64,000 nt of DNA from Gordius sp. MW1 (GCA_964036665.1 OZ038529.1:21152060-21216059), one strand, 5' to 3'. Shown: positions 48,140-60,270, counted from the stretch's first letter. A program made the numbers and translations. Notes: a model not told the origin generated them from the sequence alone.

Positions 48140-49043
48140 GGAATGGAGGAAAAGGGCTTAAAAGTTAACATGGGAAAAACAAAGGTGATGTTTGGCGGGA
48201 AATGTATGAAGAGCGCTGAAGGCAACTTGCGCCTGGCCCTGTAGCGTATGTTACAAAGGAGTGGCTAGCAACTCTATACAATGCACAAAATGCCTAGGAT
48301 AGGTCCACAAAAAATGTAGCGGTGTGAAAGAAAGTCTCTTATTGGCCAGTCATACGTTTAGCTGCAAGCCTTGCGCGACAGGACCTCTACCGGATAATGC
48401 CATAACCGACTTTAACATCGGTAATGGGGAGACGCTAGGAAAAGTTAACACCTTTACCTATCTCGGGGACTCTTTAAGTGCAGATGGGAATGTTGACTCG
48501 GCAGTTACAGCAAGGATAAGACAAGCCTGGAAGAAGTTTAGAGAGATGGCCCCTCTTTTGACGGGAAAAGGTGTTTCACTCACTTTAAGGGGTAAAGTCT
48601 ACGCAGCATGTATTAGAAGTTGTCTTGTATATGGAAGGAAAACGTGGCCATGAATGTCGATACATAAAGTCAAATTGGAAAGCACAGAAATGCGTATGAT
48701 AAGATGGATGTCAAGCGTGTAGCTACGGGAAAGAATAACAAGCAATAAACTCAGAGAAAGAATCGGGATCGAGCCAATCAACGAGGTCATCCAGAAAAAT
48801 AGGCTAAGATGGTTTGGACATGTGGAGCGGAAGAATGACGACGACTGGGTGAAGAGATGTACTTCCATGGAGGTATCTGGAAAGAAACCGCGCGGGAGGC
48901 CGAAATCAACATGGGCGTCTGTTCTCGCTAACGACATGGAAAAAATGGGCCTGACAAAACACGATTCTTATGATCGGATAAAATGGAGGAAATGGATTAG
49001 GGGAAAACAGGCCAACCCAGGAGATCCTGGAAAACGGCTTTAA
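48140..49043 (+). mobile_element. LINE 3' region: reverse transcriptase C-terminus with a Cys-His finger
   Basis: Reads GLKVNMGKTKVMFGG, then (frame shifted) WPCSVCYKGVASNSIQCTKC, VHKKCSGVKESLL, CKPC: a C4HC3-like zinc finger inserted in the RT C-terminal region. It continues TFTYLGDSLSADGNVDSAVT, LRGKVYAACIRSCLVYG, RLRWFGHVERKNDDDW, KPRGRPKSTWASVLANDM, the typical tail of an endonuclease-type LINE found widely in invertebrates. Stops at 48240, 48298 and 48720 and frame changes show it is dead. The 5' half is absent here. Confidence 0.82.
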
Positions 49044-52000
49044 CCGACGAAAAAAAATATATAATCTTTGTAAAATAATGTACAATTCTATATTTGTTTT
49101 CAAAAAATATCTTGATCCTAAAAGGATAAATATAAATTATTAAACATACAAACTTACCTAAATATATCCCAATATATAAAAAAAATTAAACACATACCAT
49201 AGTAAGCCAAAAGTATGTATTTTTATTAAATAATATGCCTGCTCTTACGAGTCAGAAAGCACAATATGAAAACGTGAATATAAAATTGTTTATATTGTTA
49301 GTAACGAAATTGCGAAAAACATAAATTGGCACTTCGTTATTTTTTGAATTGAATAAAAAATGGAATGTCCGATCGCTTATACTGTACAAGAATTTGGATC
49401 GTGTAGCATTGGCCATATTTTCCATACATAGTGGGGGGAATTTTATTAAAAGGAAGGGGTTCACGTAAACGCAACTAAGTTTAAACATAGAGGTGAAAAA
49501 AAAATATTAAAATAATGGACCTATGGAAACTTTAATTTACAGGAATAAATTAATACTTTTAAGTACAAATTAAAAATGCCGTGGCAATATAGTTATTAAA
49601 AGGCTAAACTAGGCATGCATCTTCAACCTCGTTTATTTAAAAAGCTGGATATTTTAAAGGATTACTAAAGACAGGTTATTATTCAGGGCAAAATTTTCTG
49701 TCAGGATTATTGGTCTGATTGTGGGGTGGAATCACTAAGTCAATATTTGTAAACCTTTGTAATTATTACAATCTGCCCACCCTGTAAGTATTTATTATAT
49801 TTCCCCTCCCCCTACAACTGCTTATTGTGAGTTCGAACAGAAACCAGATAGCTATAAATCACGGATAAAATATCCATCATATGAATTTTCATATACACAT
49901 TTGCGGTATTTACAGAATTAATTCATTTGTAATTTTAATTCGCGCGATTTTTCTATATCCCCTATTCGCGAGATATTAAGTCCCGCTCCGATTTAAATTA
50001 AATATGAGACATTAATATTAACGGGGATGAATATTGGTTTGTATATTAATTATAATATGCAAATATGTCAATGAATTGAGTGAAACCTGTGATAATAAAA
50101 CTTTAAAGATTTTTCTCTTAATTGTTAGAAATATACAAAGTTCGGCAAGGGTGTTAATTCATATATAATGCAGGACAGCAGGGACTAAACCGATTAAATT
50201 AAGATGTGTATTGACTATTAAGTTCTAGTTACCCAATGTAAACTGGTTTCGTTTTAGTGCGGGCGTTTTTAAGTGCTAGTTGCCTTCTTATGCGAAGTGA
50301 CTTGATCTCAATGGATGAGATATAGCATGTAGGCATCATTTAATAACTATTAGGGTGCAGTTGGAAGACCCATTTAAAGTACATTTTTGAGTTTCAGCAT
50401 TTGTTTAAGCCTCAGTATAATACAAAATTTTGTAAAATAACCTTGCAAACATGGAGAATAAAACACTGTTTGTTTAGTCGGTATAAAATATTGGGATCAT
50501 GTTTGGGTATTTATCCTTGATACTTTAGGAGGTAATGGGGACTCTTGCACTTTAAGGTGATTTATGAAATGGATGTAGCAGGCTTTTGTAGACTGAGCGG
50601 AGCTCTCGGATAGCGGTCAAAGTAGCACAAGCTCTAAAAAAGCACTACACTTTGCAGGAGCAAGGGAAAATACAAAACGATTTTTTTATTATTTAAAAAT
50701 TAACTGCGCAAACGTTTATATCCGTTTCAGCATGACATTTATTCAAGAATTTACAAATGCTAATGTAAAATTATTTATAATTTTTAAAATCTTGTTTAAC
50801 CTATAGTTCTTATTGTTGTAGTTGTGTAAAATTTGGTTAAGTGGTTAAATTTAAATTTGGTTTGCACACATCACTTAAAGTTTACGCAGACTAACATACG
50901 CAGATGAGCTTATGCAAATGAGCTAGGAAGGACGGCGTGTTGTATCTTGCCAGCTAATGGTGGGAATAATGTTTAAAGTAATAGGTGGTGTGAATAAGGT
51001 AATTTAATTAGTTAGGTGAAATGGGCAATAATTAGAAGCAGACGAATATGTACAAGGCATGCCTCATATTAGTGAAGATGTGCGTTTCTGTTCAAACTAA
51101 AAGCTGTTCATTTCATAAGCTAATATAAAATGCTTGATGTCTTGTGGGGTCAGGGTTGTTAGGGCAAGGGCGAGGGTTAGGGTTCTCAATTAGATTTGCT
51201 TGGCTTTTGAAATGATCAGCTTTTAGTTTGAATAAGAATCCAGTACATCGACCTGTCGTAAGGTTAAAGGCATCCCTCATGTAAATTGAGAGGCGCATCG
51301 ACAGGGCTTAAATAGCGGAAATTTTAACATGAATAGGGGGATATATTTATTTGTCAGTCCTGCGGCAACCATCACCGAAAAAACAAACCCCCTCCTAACC
51401 CAATACGTTCATTAATCTAGCCTATTGTTGCACGGATATTTCCCTCCGGCCATCGTCCAACATCTACATTTATTTTCAGAATATCATTATACTATCGATA
51501 TTTTATTTAATTAATTTATAATTCGGATACGTCCATTGTTCATACTATCTTATTTGTTTAACATAAACCAGGATTCAAATTGGTAGTCCGAACATAATAT
51601 TGGTAGCACAATTCTAATATGAGTAGCACAATTGTAATACTTATAATAAGGCAAATATTAGCAAGAGCAAACTAATATACTATTGATGTAGGAAAACTAA
51701 ATGATTCTTCTGAATTAAGTTTTTAAAATAATTACAGAGCACAGTTGTGATTCATTACCAACATTGCCCTCCGCAATTAGTTTTGCATTTTACATTTCAA
51801 TAAATTCTATAATTTAATTATTCGGGTACTTCTAACCCAAAAATAACTATAATGATACTAAAACTATTTCTGATTATAATTGACCTCAATAGGGATCAGA
51901 GAATAAAGCTAATAAAACAATTTATAATAAGTTGGAGTCTGATTGCCTTGCCACTTTTAAAAGTGGAAGATGTAAAAACATTTTATAGAAGAATCAGAAC

Positions 52001-52429
52001 AAATAAGTGATACCTTTTTACACGAATATCTAAATTATATGGAGAGTGTATGGGTTGGCGAGGAGTTCATATATAAGTATGAAATTTGGGAAATTTTGAA
52101 GAGAATGATCTCCTAAGAACAAATAACCACTAGAGTGTTTTCATCATGGACTTAAAAATCTTATCAAAGCATCTCACCCTAATAATAATATTAAAGAGAA
52201 CACCCTAATATATACAAGTTAATTAATGATATTAAAGAGAATACGGATCTATAAAAAATTTAAAAGGAAAAATAAAAATCAAATTAAAGAATTTGCCAAG
52301 GAAACCTGCACTAAGAATTTGTACAAACATTTTAAAAATAGTAAAATCATTCCATTTTTATATTTACACTATATATCATATTATATGAATTATAGAGAAA
52401 GATATTTTCGAAGTCCATGTTCAAAAAGT
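49044..52429. other. Intergenic, no gene seen
   Basis: AT-rich DNA with only short open frames. A stretch near 51160-51195 is GGGTTAGGG-like but not a telomere array. No repeat ends were recognised. Confidence 0.5.
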
Positions 52430-53290
52430 GGAGGGTTGGCGTAAGGTTGAAAACCGGCGCAAAAACCACCTCCAAAATCATGATAGTTTTATAAAAAGAT
52501 TTTACAACAGAAAGATGGGGCGCCCAACGACGGGCACATCTCCCGCCCATGCAATGTGAAAAATACACTAGGGTTACTGCCCAAATCACAACGAAGGCGG
52601 TTAAGGAAATTAGTTGTGAAAAGAATGCGAATAACGTGCTGGAACGTGGGAATGTTGACGGGGAAGAGCATTGAGGTCGCACAAATGCTAAAATGAAGAA
52701 TAGTACATATTGCCTGCCTACAAGAGACAAGGTGAGGAACCAAAACCCAGAAGTTAAGAGAAGGATGCAGACTATTCTACAGTGGGTCACTAAATCGTAG
52801 AAACAGGGTCGGTATCGTTTGAATCGTTCAATGACAAGGTGGTAGATTTAAGAGTTGTTCCGACAGACTAATGTGAGTGAAAATTGCAGATAAAAGGGCC
52901 TCCTAACCCTTTTGTGCTTCTAAGCTCCCCAAATTGAGTGTAATTCATTGGAAAGGGAAATATAAGAAATAGGACAGGAAGAAAGGCTAGTTATTTGGTG
53001 GATTTTGACGCCCACGCTTGGGTATGAACGTAATCATGGACGCTACTGGCATGGTCTAAAGAGCAAAGGGGACAACTTCTCGAAATATCTCAAGCATATG
53101 ACATGGCAATCATTAACACCTATTTTCAATACGAAGATTATATTATGACCTAATGAAGTGGGAGGCATTTTGCTCAAACGGCTGGACAAGTTATGAATGC
53201 TAAGAAGATTAATCAAGACATGGCACTTACCCGATCAAGATGGAAGAAACTAATCAAAACAATAACTGATAAAGAAGAAGCAGAGATAGT
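52430..53290 (+). mobile_element. LINE 5' fragment: endonuclease domain remnant
   Basis: The plus strand reads MRITCWNVGMLTGKSIEVAQ, IVHIACLQETR, CRLFYSGSLNRRNRVGIV, then after several stops AKGTTSRN and WEAFCSNGWTSYEC. These match the start of the apurinic-like endonuclease of LINEs (TWNVGxxTGK, CLQETR, NGVGII). Stops and indels throughout show decay. It could be the 5' half of the same family as 48140-49043, but the order in the window shows separate or rearranged copies. Confidence 0.72.
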
Positions 53291-53715
53291 GTAAAAGTTA
53301 TAATAGGATAAATGGTAATGTTTTTAAATGATAAGTAATTTTAAACACATATTTTGAACTTAGATTAATCCGTAATGAAATTATTTGAATATATAAAATA
53401 GGATATGTGGTAAAAATTTTAGAATTTTTTTGATTTTTACATTGTTTTTAGGTGGTTAAGTAAACTGCAAATCATTGATAAATAAATCAAATTAGCCCAG
53501 GTTTATGTGTAAAATTAGTCACAAGCTACCCTATATGTAACAATAACGACAAATTACATATAGATGCAGACAAAGAAAATGTAATCCTATTGTTATATAT
53601 TAAGACTAGATGAACCCGGCAAACGTTGTTTTGCCATTTACCCGGGTGTATTAGCAGAATATATATCATCTTATAGATAAATTTCAATAGATTAAGAATA
53701 TATCAAATATAATTT
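53291..53715. other. AT-rich spacer
   Basis: Nothing was recognised before the minisatellite. Confidence 0.5.
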
Positions 53716-54540
53716 GTGAGCGTTTAGTGGCTAGTCTTTCGATTCGCTCTTCAGCTGATTCGGTAGCTCGTGAAGTTGTGGCTCGTAAGCGTTGAGTGGC
53801 TAGTCTTTCGATTCGCTCTTCAGCTGATTCGGTAGCTCGTGAAGTTGTGGCTTGTGAGCGTTTAGTGGCTAGTCTTTCGATTCGCTCTTCAGCTGATTCG
53901 GTAGCTCGTGAAGTTGTGGCTCGTAAGCGTTGAGTGGCTAGTCTTTCGATTCGCTCTTCAGCTGATTCGGTAGCTCGTGAAGTTGTGGCTCGTTAGCGTT
54001 GAGTGGCTAGTCTTTCGATTCGCTCTTCAGCTGATTCGGTAGCTCGTGAAGTTGTGGCTCGTAAGCGTTGAGTGGCTAGTCTTTCGATTCGCTCTTCAGC
54101 TGATTTGGTAGCTCGTGAAGTTGTGGCTCGTAAGCGTTTAGTGGCTAGTCTTTCGATTCGCTCTTCAGCTGATTCGGTAGCTCGTGAAGTTGTGGCTCGT
54201 AAGCGTTGAGTGGCTAGTCTTTCGATTCGCTCTTCAGCTGATTCGGTAGCTCGTGAAGTTGTGGCTCGTAAGCGTTGAGTGGCTAGTCTTTCGATTCGCT
54301 CTTCAGCTGATTCGGTAGCTCGTGAAGTTGTGGCTCGTAAGCGTTGAGTGGGTAGTCTTTCGATTCGCTCTTCAGCTGATTCGTTAGCTCGTGAAGTTCT
54401 GGCTCGTAAGCGTTGAGTGGCTAGTCTTTCGATTCGCTCTTCAGCTGATTCGTTAGCTCGTGAAGTTGTAGTTCGTGAGCGTTTAGTGGCTAGTCTTTCG
54501 ATTCGCTCTTCAGCTGATTCGGTAGCTCGTGAAGTTGTCC
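53716..54540 (-). repeat. 69-bp coding-phase minisatellite, 12 units
   Basis: CTAGTCTTTCGATTCG recurs every 69 bp from 53730 to 54489 (12 units, very similar). Because 69 is divisible by three, the minus strand encodes a 23-residue repeat: TTSRATESAEERIERLATQR plus LRA. An ATG at 54550 opens a frame of 185 residues that stops at 53993, where one Arg-adjacent codon became TAA; the same frame continues in the remaining four units. The charged, heptad-like repeat resembles repeats in Helitron-type helicase proteins of arthropods (from memory, unchecked). No helicase domain is nearby. Confidence 0.85.
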
Positions 54541-55236
54541 CTGAATGCATCTATAAGTCAATAAAAATACCTTTGATAAAGCTTCCAACGCTGGAATGTT
54601 AGCATTAAGTTGATTTGTATTACTTTTACCACTGCTACGAAGATTGCTAAATAGAAATATTGGTTTAAATATAAATATTGGTTATAATTATGATCATTGG
54701 TTATTGTGAGAATATATTTGTTCTAGAAACTTTTTAAGTGTTTCTAATGGCTGAAGACTTACACTTTATGAATAATTGACTAAAAACATAAAATATTCAT
54801 AACGCAGTATAGATATAACCCATATAAGTTTATCCAATAATACAATTTACACGGAAAAGCTTCTTTTATCATATGGAATAAAAAGCATATATGTAATTTT
54901 CATTGTATAAATACGGTGGATTTGGATTGATAGCGTAGGTAGAGGGAAATGGAACGCAATATTTCGGACACTTATGGTCCATCTTCAGGAAAAAAAAGGA
55001 GAAGATGAAGTCTCAAAAAATAAAAATGAAGTAAAGTGATTATAACAACGATGATATAGATACAAAAAAAAATTACAAAAACTGGTTATAGCGAGAAATT
55101 AACAATAGCGATGGTGGTGGCATACACACAAACACACATAGTTTCATTTTTATATATAAGATTATATAACTCTGAATGAAATTCCCCTGTATTTGTAGAG
55201 AGGTAATTTGTTTCTCTACATATTGACTTATTTGCA
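54541..55236. other. AT-rich spacer
   Basis: No gene was seen. GGACACTTATGGTCC near 54977 is a short palindrome-like word. Confidence 0.45.
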
Positions 55237-55923
55237 TAGACTAGATAGACTGCTCATCCCATATGTTCCATATGTTAAATTGTGTGTCAAATTTTCTTCC
55301 ATTTTGAAGACAACAACTGGTGTATTTCAACCATGTCATTTTGCGCTATAACAGTCAATTTATCTATCTCGCTAGTTTTTAAATTTGAACGAACATCAAC
55401 AAATAGATGGCGCTATCTATACTATAAAACAAACTTTTATCACAGTTTTTACATTGTAAATTATTATGTATTGTGTAAATGATATTTATTTTAGAATGTT
55501 GTTTTTGATATCTACCTAATTCAATATTTTTTAATTTTCTTTTTTATGATTATTTAATTTACAAAAATTACAAATATCTATAGTAGAGACCTGCCACGGT
55601 CCTGTTTAGGTCAGTCGGCCCTCCCGTAATAAAAATTTAAAACCCCCGCCCTAGCCCGTCAAAACATTAAATTATAAGCCAAAGCCTGACCCGTTAATTT
55701 TATACAAAGCCCGAGCCCTACCTGAGCCCAATTTTTTATTCTACTTTTTTTCGTTTAATTTCTATACCTATATGGTTAATAATATACATGTGTTAAAATG
55801 TTAATAAAAATATTGTAAAAATAATAAATTAATAATTAGCGGTCCGACGAGTTCTTCTATCTTTTAAATGGCCACCTATAGGGAAAAAAATTCTCTTACA
55901 AGTGGCACTTTGAGATACATTAA

Positions 55924-56163
55924 AACTAGCGAAAGGCAGCAAATTTTGAATTGCTGCTGAAAATAATGGAGGATATTCTGCACGAATTTGTATCCAAAAT
56001 TGCGGCAAACTTTTAGTTTTACAACGAGTTTGAATCCCCTGGTGAGTATTTTTTCTAAAGCTTTTCTGAATATTTTTATTTTATTCTAAAAAAATTTGGC
56101 GACCCCCCGGCAAACTTCTCGCGACCCCCTAAAGGGTCGCGACCCCCACGTTAAGAATCACTG
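55924..56163 (-). mobile_element. Truncated CAGTGGTTCTTAACC-type hAT fragment
   Basis: More than 90% like the right part of the element at 58033-58715: FWIQIRAEYPPLFSAAIQN then LLPFAS on the minus strand, followed by GGGTCGCGACCC and the terminal AAGAATCACTG at 56163. The left end is missing. Confidence 0.75.
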
Positions 56164-56407
56164 CATTAAACCATATAGACTTTTAACTTATTTAAGATTA
56201 TAATGTTTTTAATAAAGTTACTTGACTTCTTCGCTTTTCCACCTAAATTTTTATGCTATATAAAATAAAAAAAACAGTAATATTCTATAAAAGTAACTCA
56301 TGGAAATAAATTTTAAAATTTGTTTTTAAATTTGTTAATGAGTATATATATATAAATAATCTTGAATAATATAAAATTAATTAACTCAATATTGCTGGAG
56401 GAAATAA

Positions 56408-56521
56408 ATGGGAGGCAATAATGGGCAGCTGCCCCCCCCCTTCCAAATCCAAAAAATTCGTGATCTGAAAAACATTTTTTGATTTAACTGCCCCCTCTTT
56501 AATTTAAATTGGCTACGCATG
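56408..56521. mobile_element. Eroded CATGGGCGTAGCC-family copy
   Basis: Interior GGGCAGCTGCCCCCC and right end TGGCTACGCATGG inside the large hAT; the left end is degraded. Confidence 0.45.
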
Positions 56522-57539
56522 GAATCACGTGTATAAATTATAATTGACATTTATAATGCGGGTTGAGATATTGATGAATTAATGAACTAAGATGGAAATA
56601 AAACTTAACATATTTTTTTAATTTAATATATATTATATATTGTAAATTAGAACATTATAAAAACACGTAATTTTATACTAAATCTAATTGATTATGTAAA
56701 CTGGCTATCTAGGCACGGCCCGAGCCCGTTAGGTTGTATTCCGATCCGTCCAAGCCCGACCCGCTGTTTTATATTTAAGCAGAAGCCCGTCCAAGCCTGG
56801 CCCGCGGGCCGGGCCGTGCAGGTGTTTAATCTATATAATCACTACTTTATTATGTTATCATTAAAATGGTGGAAAGAATAGTACACATTTTGTGTGTTGA
56901 TGAGCTGTCTTTTTAGTCTATGCCTATTTGCCCCCTTTAACAACAACAATGATTCTTTAGTTGTTGCCTAGGGGCAAAACCCCAATAAATACAAAGACCT
57001 TTTATCCTCAAACATTTTTATTCCATTGGTCGCTTCGTTTTCAGGCACCTTTGGCAAACAGGCCTTATCTTTTTGTAAAGAGGTAAACATTCGGTATCCT
57101 TTTTACTGAAATAAAGACTTGGTATGCATATAGTCATATACAATTTTAAATCCTCCCGGATTCTTGGTCAATTAAATTCCCTCGATGATGCTATATCAGA
57201 ATAGTTTATTTTTATTATGTTATTTGAAGCATTCTGTTTTTTATATTTTATGTATTTATATTAAATTGTCTACGGATTTTTAACAAATAAACTTAAAAAG
57301 GACAGAACATGCCTTATTTAAATGGCTTGTAGAGATAAGCCACAAGAGATGTGCGTTTATACAAGAAAAACACTTTTCAACGATGAAAGTAATTTTTTAT
57401 ATATAATATAAATAATATTTATTAAAAAGGTTAAAATACATCTAAACTAATTTTTGTAAAATTTATATAATTGAATAAAACTTTTAGGCATTCCAATTTC
57501 TAGTTGGATCTTATGGTGCCCTTTTATGCAAATCACCTT

Positions 57540-57786
57540 ATTTGAATATTATATGATACCTGTTTATTAATATTATTTATCTTACTAATTTGAATATTTG
57601 ATATTGCTCTATTCACGCTCTCTATTCACGCTCCTTATTTGAATACACAATAATTGAATGTTAGATATTTGAATACCTTATAATTTATACATATTAATAA
57701 TTATTTTATGTGTATATAAATATGAACTCTTAACAAATAAAGGAATTCCATCTTTTGGTTTAAAGTAGAACTTAGACTTCCACAAT
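57540..57786. mobile_element. Possible solo LTR
   Basis: Contains TATTCACGCTC repeats, TGTGTATATAAATATGAAC and an ending GTAGAACTTAGACTTCCACA, in the same order as the LTR at 46301. Start uncertain. Confidence 0.4.
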
Positions 57787-57879
57787 CAAAAGGTTTCGTA
57801 CTAGGAACAACATCCACAAACAATAAAATGGGTAATGCTGATTTTGTGACAGCTTTATATTGGATTAAAAGCATGCAAT

Positions 57880-58760
57880 AATTTTAAAATCTACTGCCAG
57901 ATGCCATTTATAATTGTGATGAATCAGGTTTGTTTTTTAAAGCTGTAAGCAAAAGCACTTTTGCTTTGACTGATGAAAAAGTTATGGGTATGAATCACAT
58001 TAAAATAATGTTTTTACCTCTACACACTACATCAGTGGTTCTTAACCTTTTTATACACGCGGCCCCCCAAATATTTTATAATTTGTTTGCGGCCCCCCCC
58101 CCCATTTTTTCATAATAATTTATATTTGTTATATTATCTATAATATATTGATTTTCTATTACTTTTTCATTTTATTATATAATAAACATAAAACACAACT
58201 TTATTATTTCATTATAATAACATAAAAACTTCATAATTAAACATAAAAACAATGTTTAAAATAAAAAATATATGCATTCGGAAATATATTTAATGAGATT
58301 TCTGCTGCTGAACATCTTCAGCCAATTTGTTAATTCTTGGTTCAATTGATGGTAATGCTATCAGGAATCTAGTCGCAATCGATTGCGTTTTTTAGTTTTT
58401 ATATCCACCATAGTTGAGAAGCCTTTTTCACACAAATATGTACTAGCGAAAGGCAGCAAATTTTGAATTGCTGCTGAAAATAATGGAGGATATTCTGCAC
58501 GAATTTGTATCCAAAATTGCGGCAAACTTTTAGTTTTAAACAAAGATTTTAAATTACAATCATTTATTAATTCTAATAATGAATCTTAAGGCAACGAGTT
58601 CGAATCCCCTGATGAGTATTTTTTCTAAAGCTTTTTTGAATATTTTTATTTTATTCTAAAAAAATTTGGCGGCCCCCCGGCAAACTTATCGCGACCCCCA
58701 GGTTAAGAATCACTGCCTTAGATCAATCTAAGCTTTAAAAATCATCTACCTATTAAAATT
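57880..58760 (+). pseudogene. Tigger/Jerky-type DDE transposase remnant split by a hAT
   Basis: Plus strand: IYNCDESGLFFKAVSKSTF and ALTDEKVMGMNHIKI fit the second catalytic D region (NxDESGLFFK) of CENP-B/pogo-like transposases. It jumps directly to MFLPLHTTS, a motif normally over 100 residues further on, so the middle is deleted. The 58033 hAT then interrupts it, and LDQSKL after 58716 matches the following (M/L)DQ(G/S) motif. Confidence 0.6.
58033..58715 (-). mobile_element. hAT element with CAGTGGTTCTTAACC ends and transposase C-terminus
   Basis: Ends CAGTGGTTCTTAACCTTTTT and AGGTTAAGAATCACTG; the flanks CACTACAT and CCTTAGAT match 5 of 8. On the minus strand, 58543-58361 encodes SLPQFWIQIRAEYPPLF, then NLLPFASTYLCEKGFSTM and KTKKRNRLR, the dimerisation region of ZBED/SCAND3-like hAT transposases. 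Only this last part is present, so the copy is an internally deleted derivative of a formerly autonomous element. Confidence 0.82.
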
Positions 58761-59680
58761 AAATGTAGTTTATCAACATATTAATCATCGTTGTTTAGAC
58801 CAAATTCTAACACGGAAGGTAAAGGGCCATGATGATCCCAAATTTTAAATAGTAGTAATAACTTCGTTGTTTTTTGATGAAACTTTTCAAATTTTAAAAG
58901 CACTTTTGTGGTAAATTGATCAAGTGTTTAAATTTATATCCACAATTAGTACGACCCAAAATTCTCCCCTATGTTACAAATATTTCGCCCATGACAAAAA
59001 TAACTTTTTAATTTTATGGTTTTAATAATAAGACCATGGAAAATAAGGTTAGAACTATAAATGTTAAAAATTTAGCATAAAAAAACATAAAAACAAAAAA
59101 TAATAGAGTTTTCAAAACTTAAGGATGTTTTGACACATTATTTTTTGAGCCAGATAAATCTTTAATGTACTTAGATGAATTTTTATTACTTTCGTTTTGG
59201 ATACTTTATAATTCATTATTGTTTCAGGAAAATTAACAGTTTGTTTCGAACATAGCGTTTTATAAGGAAACGAGGATTATTTAAATTAGTCTTGGCGAAG
59301 GGGAGGGGAATAATAATATTTTTGTGGTAGAAGAAAAAAAAATTATGTGTTGTGTGTGCTTAAGAATTTTTTTTGAATGTTTGTGTTTTATGGTTCGTAA
59401 AGGAGAGGTTAATTTTATTTATTAAAGTTGTTTTATTTATGTGTTTTTTACCAGAGTACACGCAGATGGTGGCCTTTGGTACATGATAGATCCTTTCTAT
59501 CTTCAAGACATCTTCAACATAACTCAAAAGGGCAATAAAATCATTAACCAGATATAAGAAGGGAGAAAGGGTAAAATTTAGCAAAAATATGTAACGTCGC
59601 GCCTGTGTGGGCCCTAAATGTGGATAGTACAATTGTATAGGGGTAGCCGCAACAGTATAAAGGGAGGGAAATAATATTAC
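58761..59680. other. AT-rich spacer
   Basis: No gene was seen; open frames near 59400-59700 show no domain. Confidence 0.45.
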
Positions 59681-60270
59681 CACGTGAAGGGGGAAAGGGA
59701 ATCACATTGCCAATCGACGGGGGGGGGGGGGGAATATGGGGGAGTATCATGGTGCTTTGCGCATGTGTATATAAAAATCGATACCACATATTACAAAACG
59801 ACCCGGGGGGAGGGATACCACACCTCCCCTTTTATCAAGAAGTCAGAGATTTGATGTCCTTAGTGTTTGCTAAGTAAAAATCAATAAGACTTATTTCCGA
59901 TAAAGGTCAATCAAAAGTGAGATTTAATCAATGTTGTTAGATACAACATCCTCTTATTTAGAGGTCAAGGCGGCGACCTACTTTATCTTTCATGATCAAA
60001 GATAAGGGTCTAGCAGAACAACCTATGGGTACGCCTTATAATTCGACCATTGATTTAGCCTACATATTTTCCAAAAATTTCTTAGATTTTGGCCAAAATT
60101 AATGCATTTTTTGCTTGTGATAGCTTTTGCCTAAATTATTCATGGAAAGGAACACACATTGCCGATCGACGAGGGGGGAATTAGGGGGGGGGGGGGGGGT
60201 ATCAGAATACGTTGCACACGTGTTTTTAACAACCGATAACACATATTACAAAGCAACACGGGGAAGGGAT
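59681..60270. repeat. Pair of related G-tract repeats
   Basis: 59690-59830 and 60140-60270 share the order: GCC(A/G)ATCGACG, a run of 12-17 G, TATCA, a GCAC/TGC-rich word, ATAACACATATTACAAA-like, then CGGGGAAGGGATA. Ends were not defined. Confidence 0.6.

Larger units (their letters stand above)
55584..56828. mobile_element. hAT element with transposase remnant, inserted in the MITE
   Basis: Ends TAGAGACCTGCCACGG and CCGTGCAGGTGTTTA. The flanks ATCTATAG (55576) and ATCTATAT (56829) match 7 of 8. GC-rich arrays (GCCCGAGCCC) lie inside each end. On the minus strand, 55924-55838 reads FNVSQSATCKRIFFPIGG then HLKDRRTR, which fits the end of a hAT transposase (the ERxFSxxGxxxxDRRxxL region). A second hAT fragment is fused to it at 55924. 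Confidence 0.8.
55237..56920. mobile_element. TAGACTA-family MITE carrying nested hAT insertions
   Basis: Ends TAGACTAGATAGACTGCTCATC and GATGAGCTGTCTTTTTAGTCTA. Without the insert (55584-56836) the element is about 430-440 bp, like the 470-bp copy at 7995. Both flanks of the insert match one continuous stretch of the copy at 45096-45360. Confidence 0.8.

Noticed and set aside
48599..48937. 112-residue minus-strand frame
   Set aside because: Antisense of the LINE RT tail.
51155..51195. Interstitial telomere-like GGGTTAGGG
   Set aside because: Only about two units; no array.
52347..52790. 147-residue minus-strand open frame
   Set aside because: It is the antisense of the LINE endonuclease remnant (TCWNVGMLTGK on plus).
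53716..54540. CRISPR-like array
   Set aside because: Units are contiguous 69-bp tandem repeats without unique spacers, in animal DNA.
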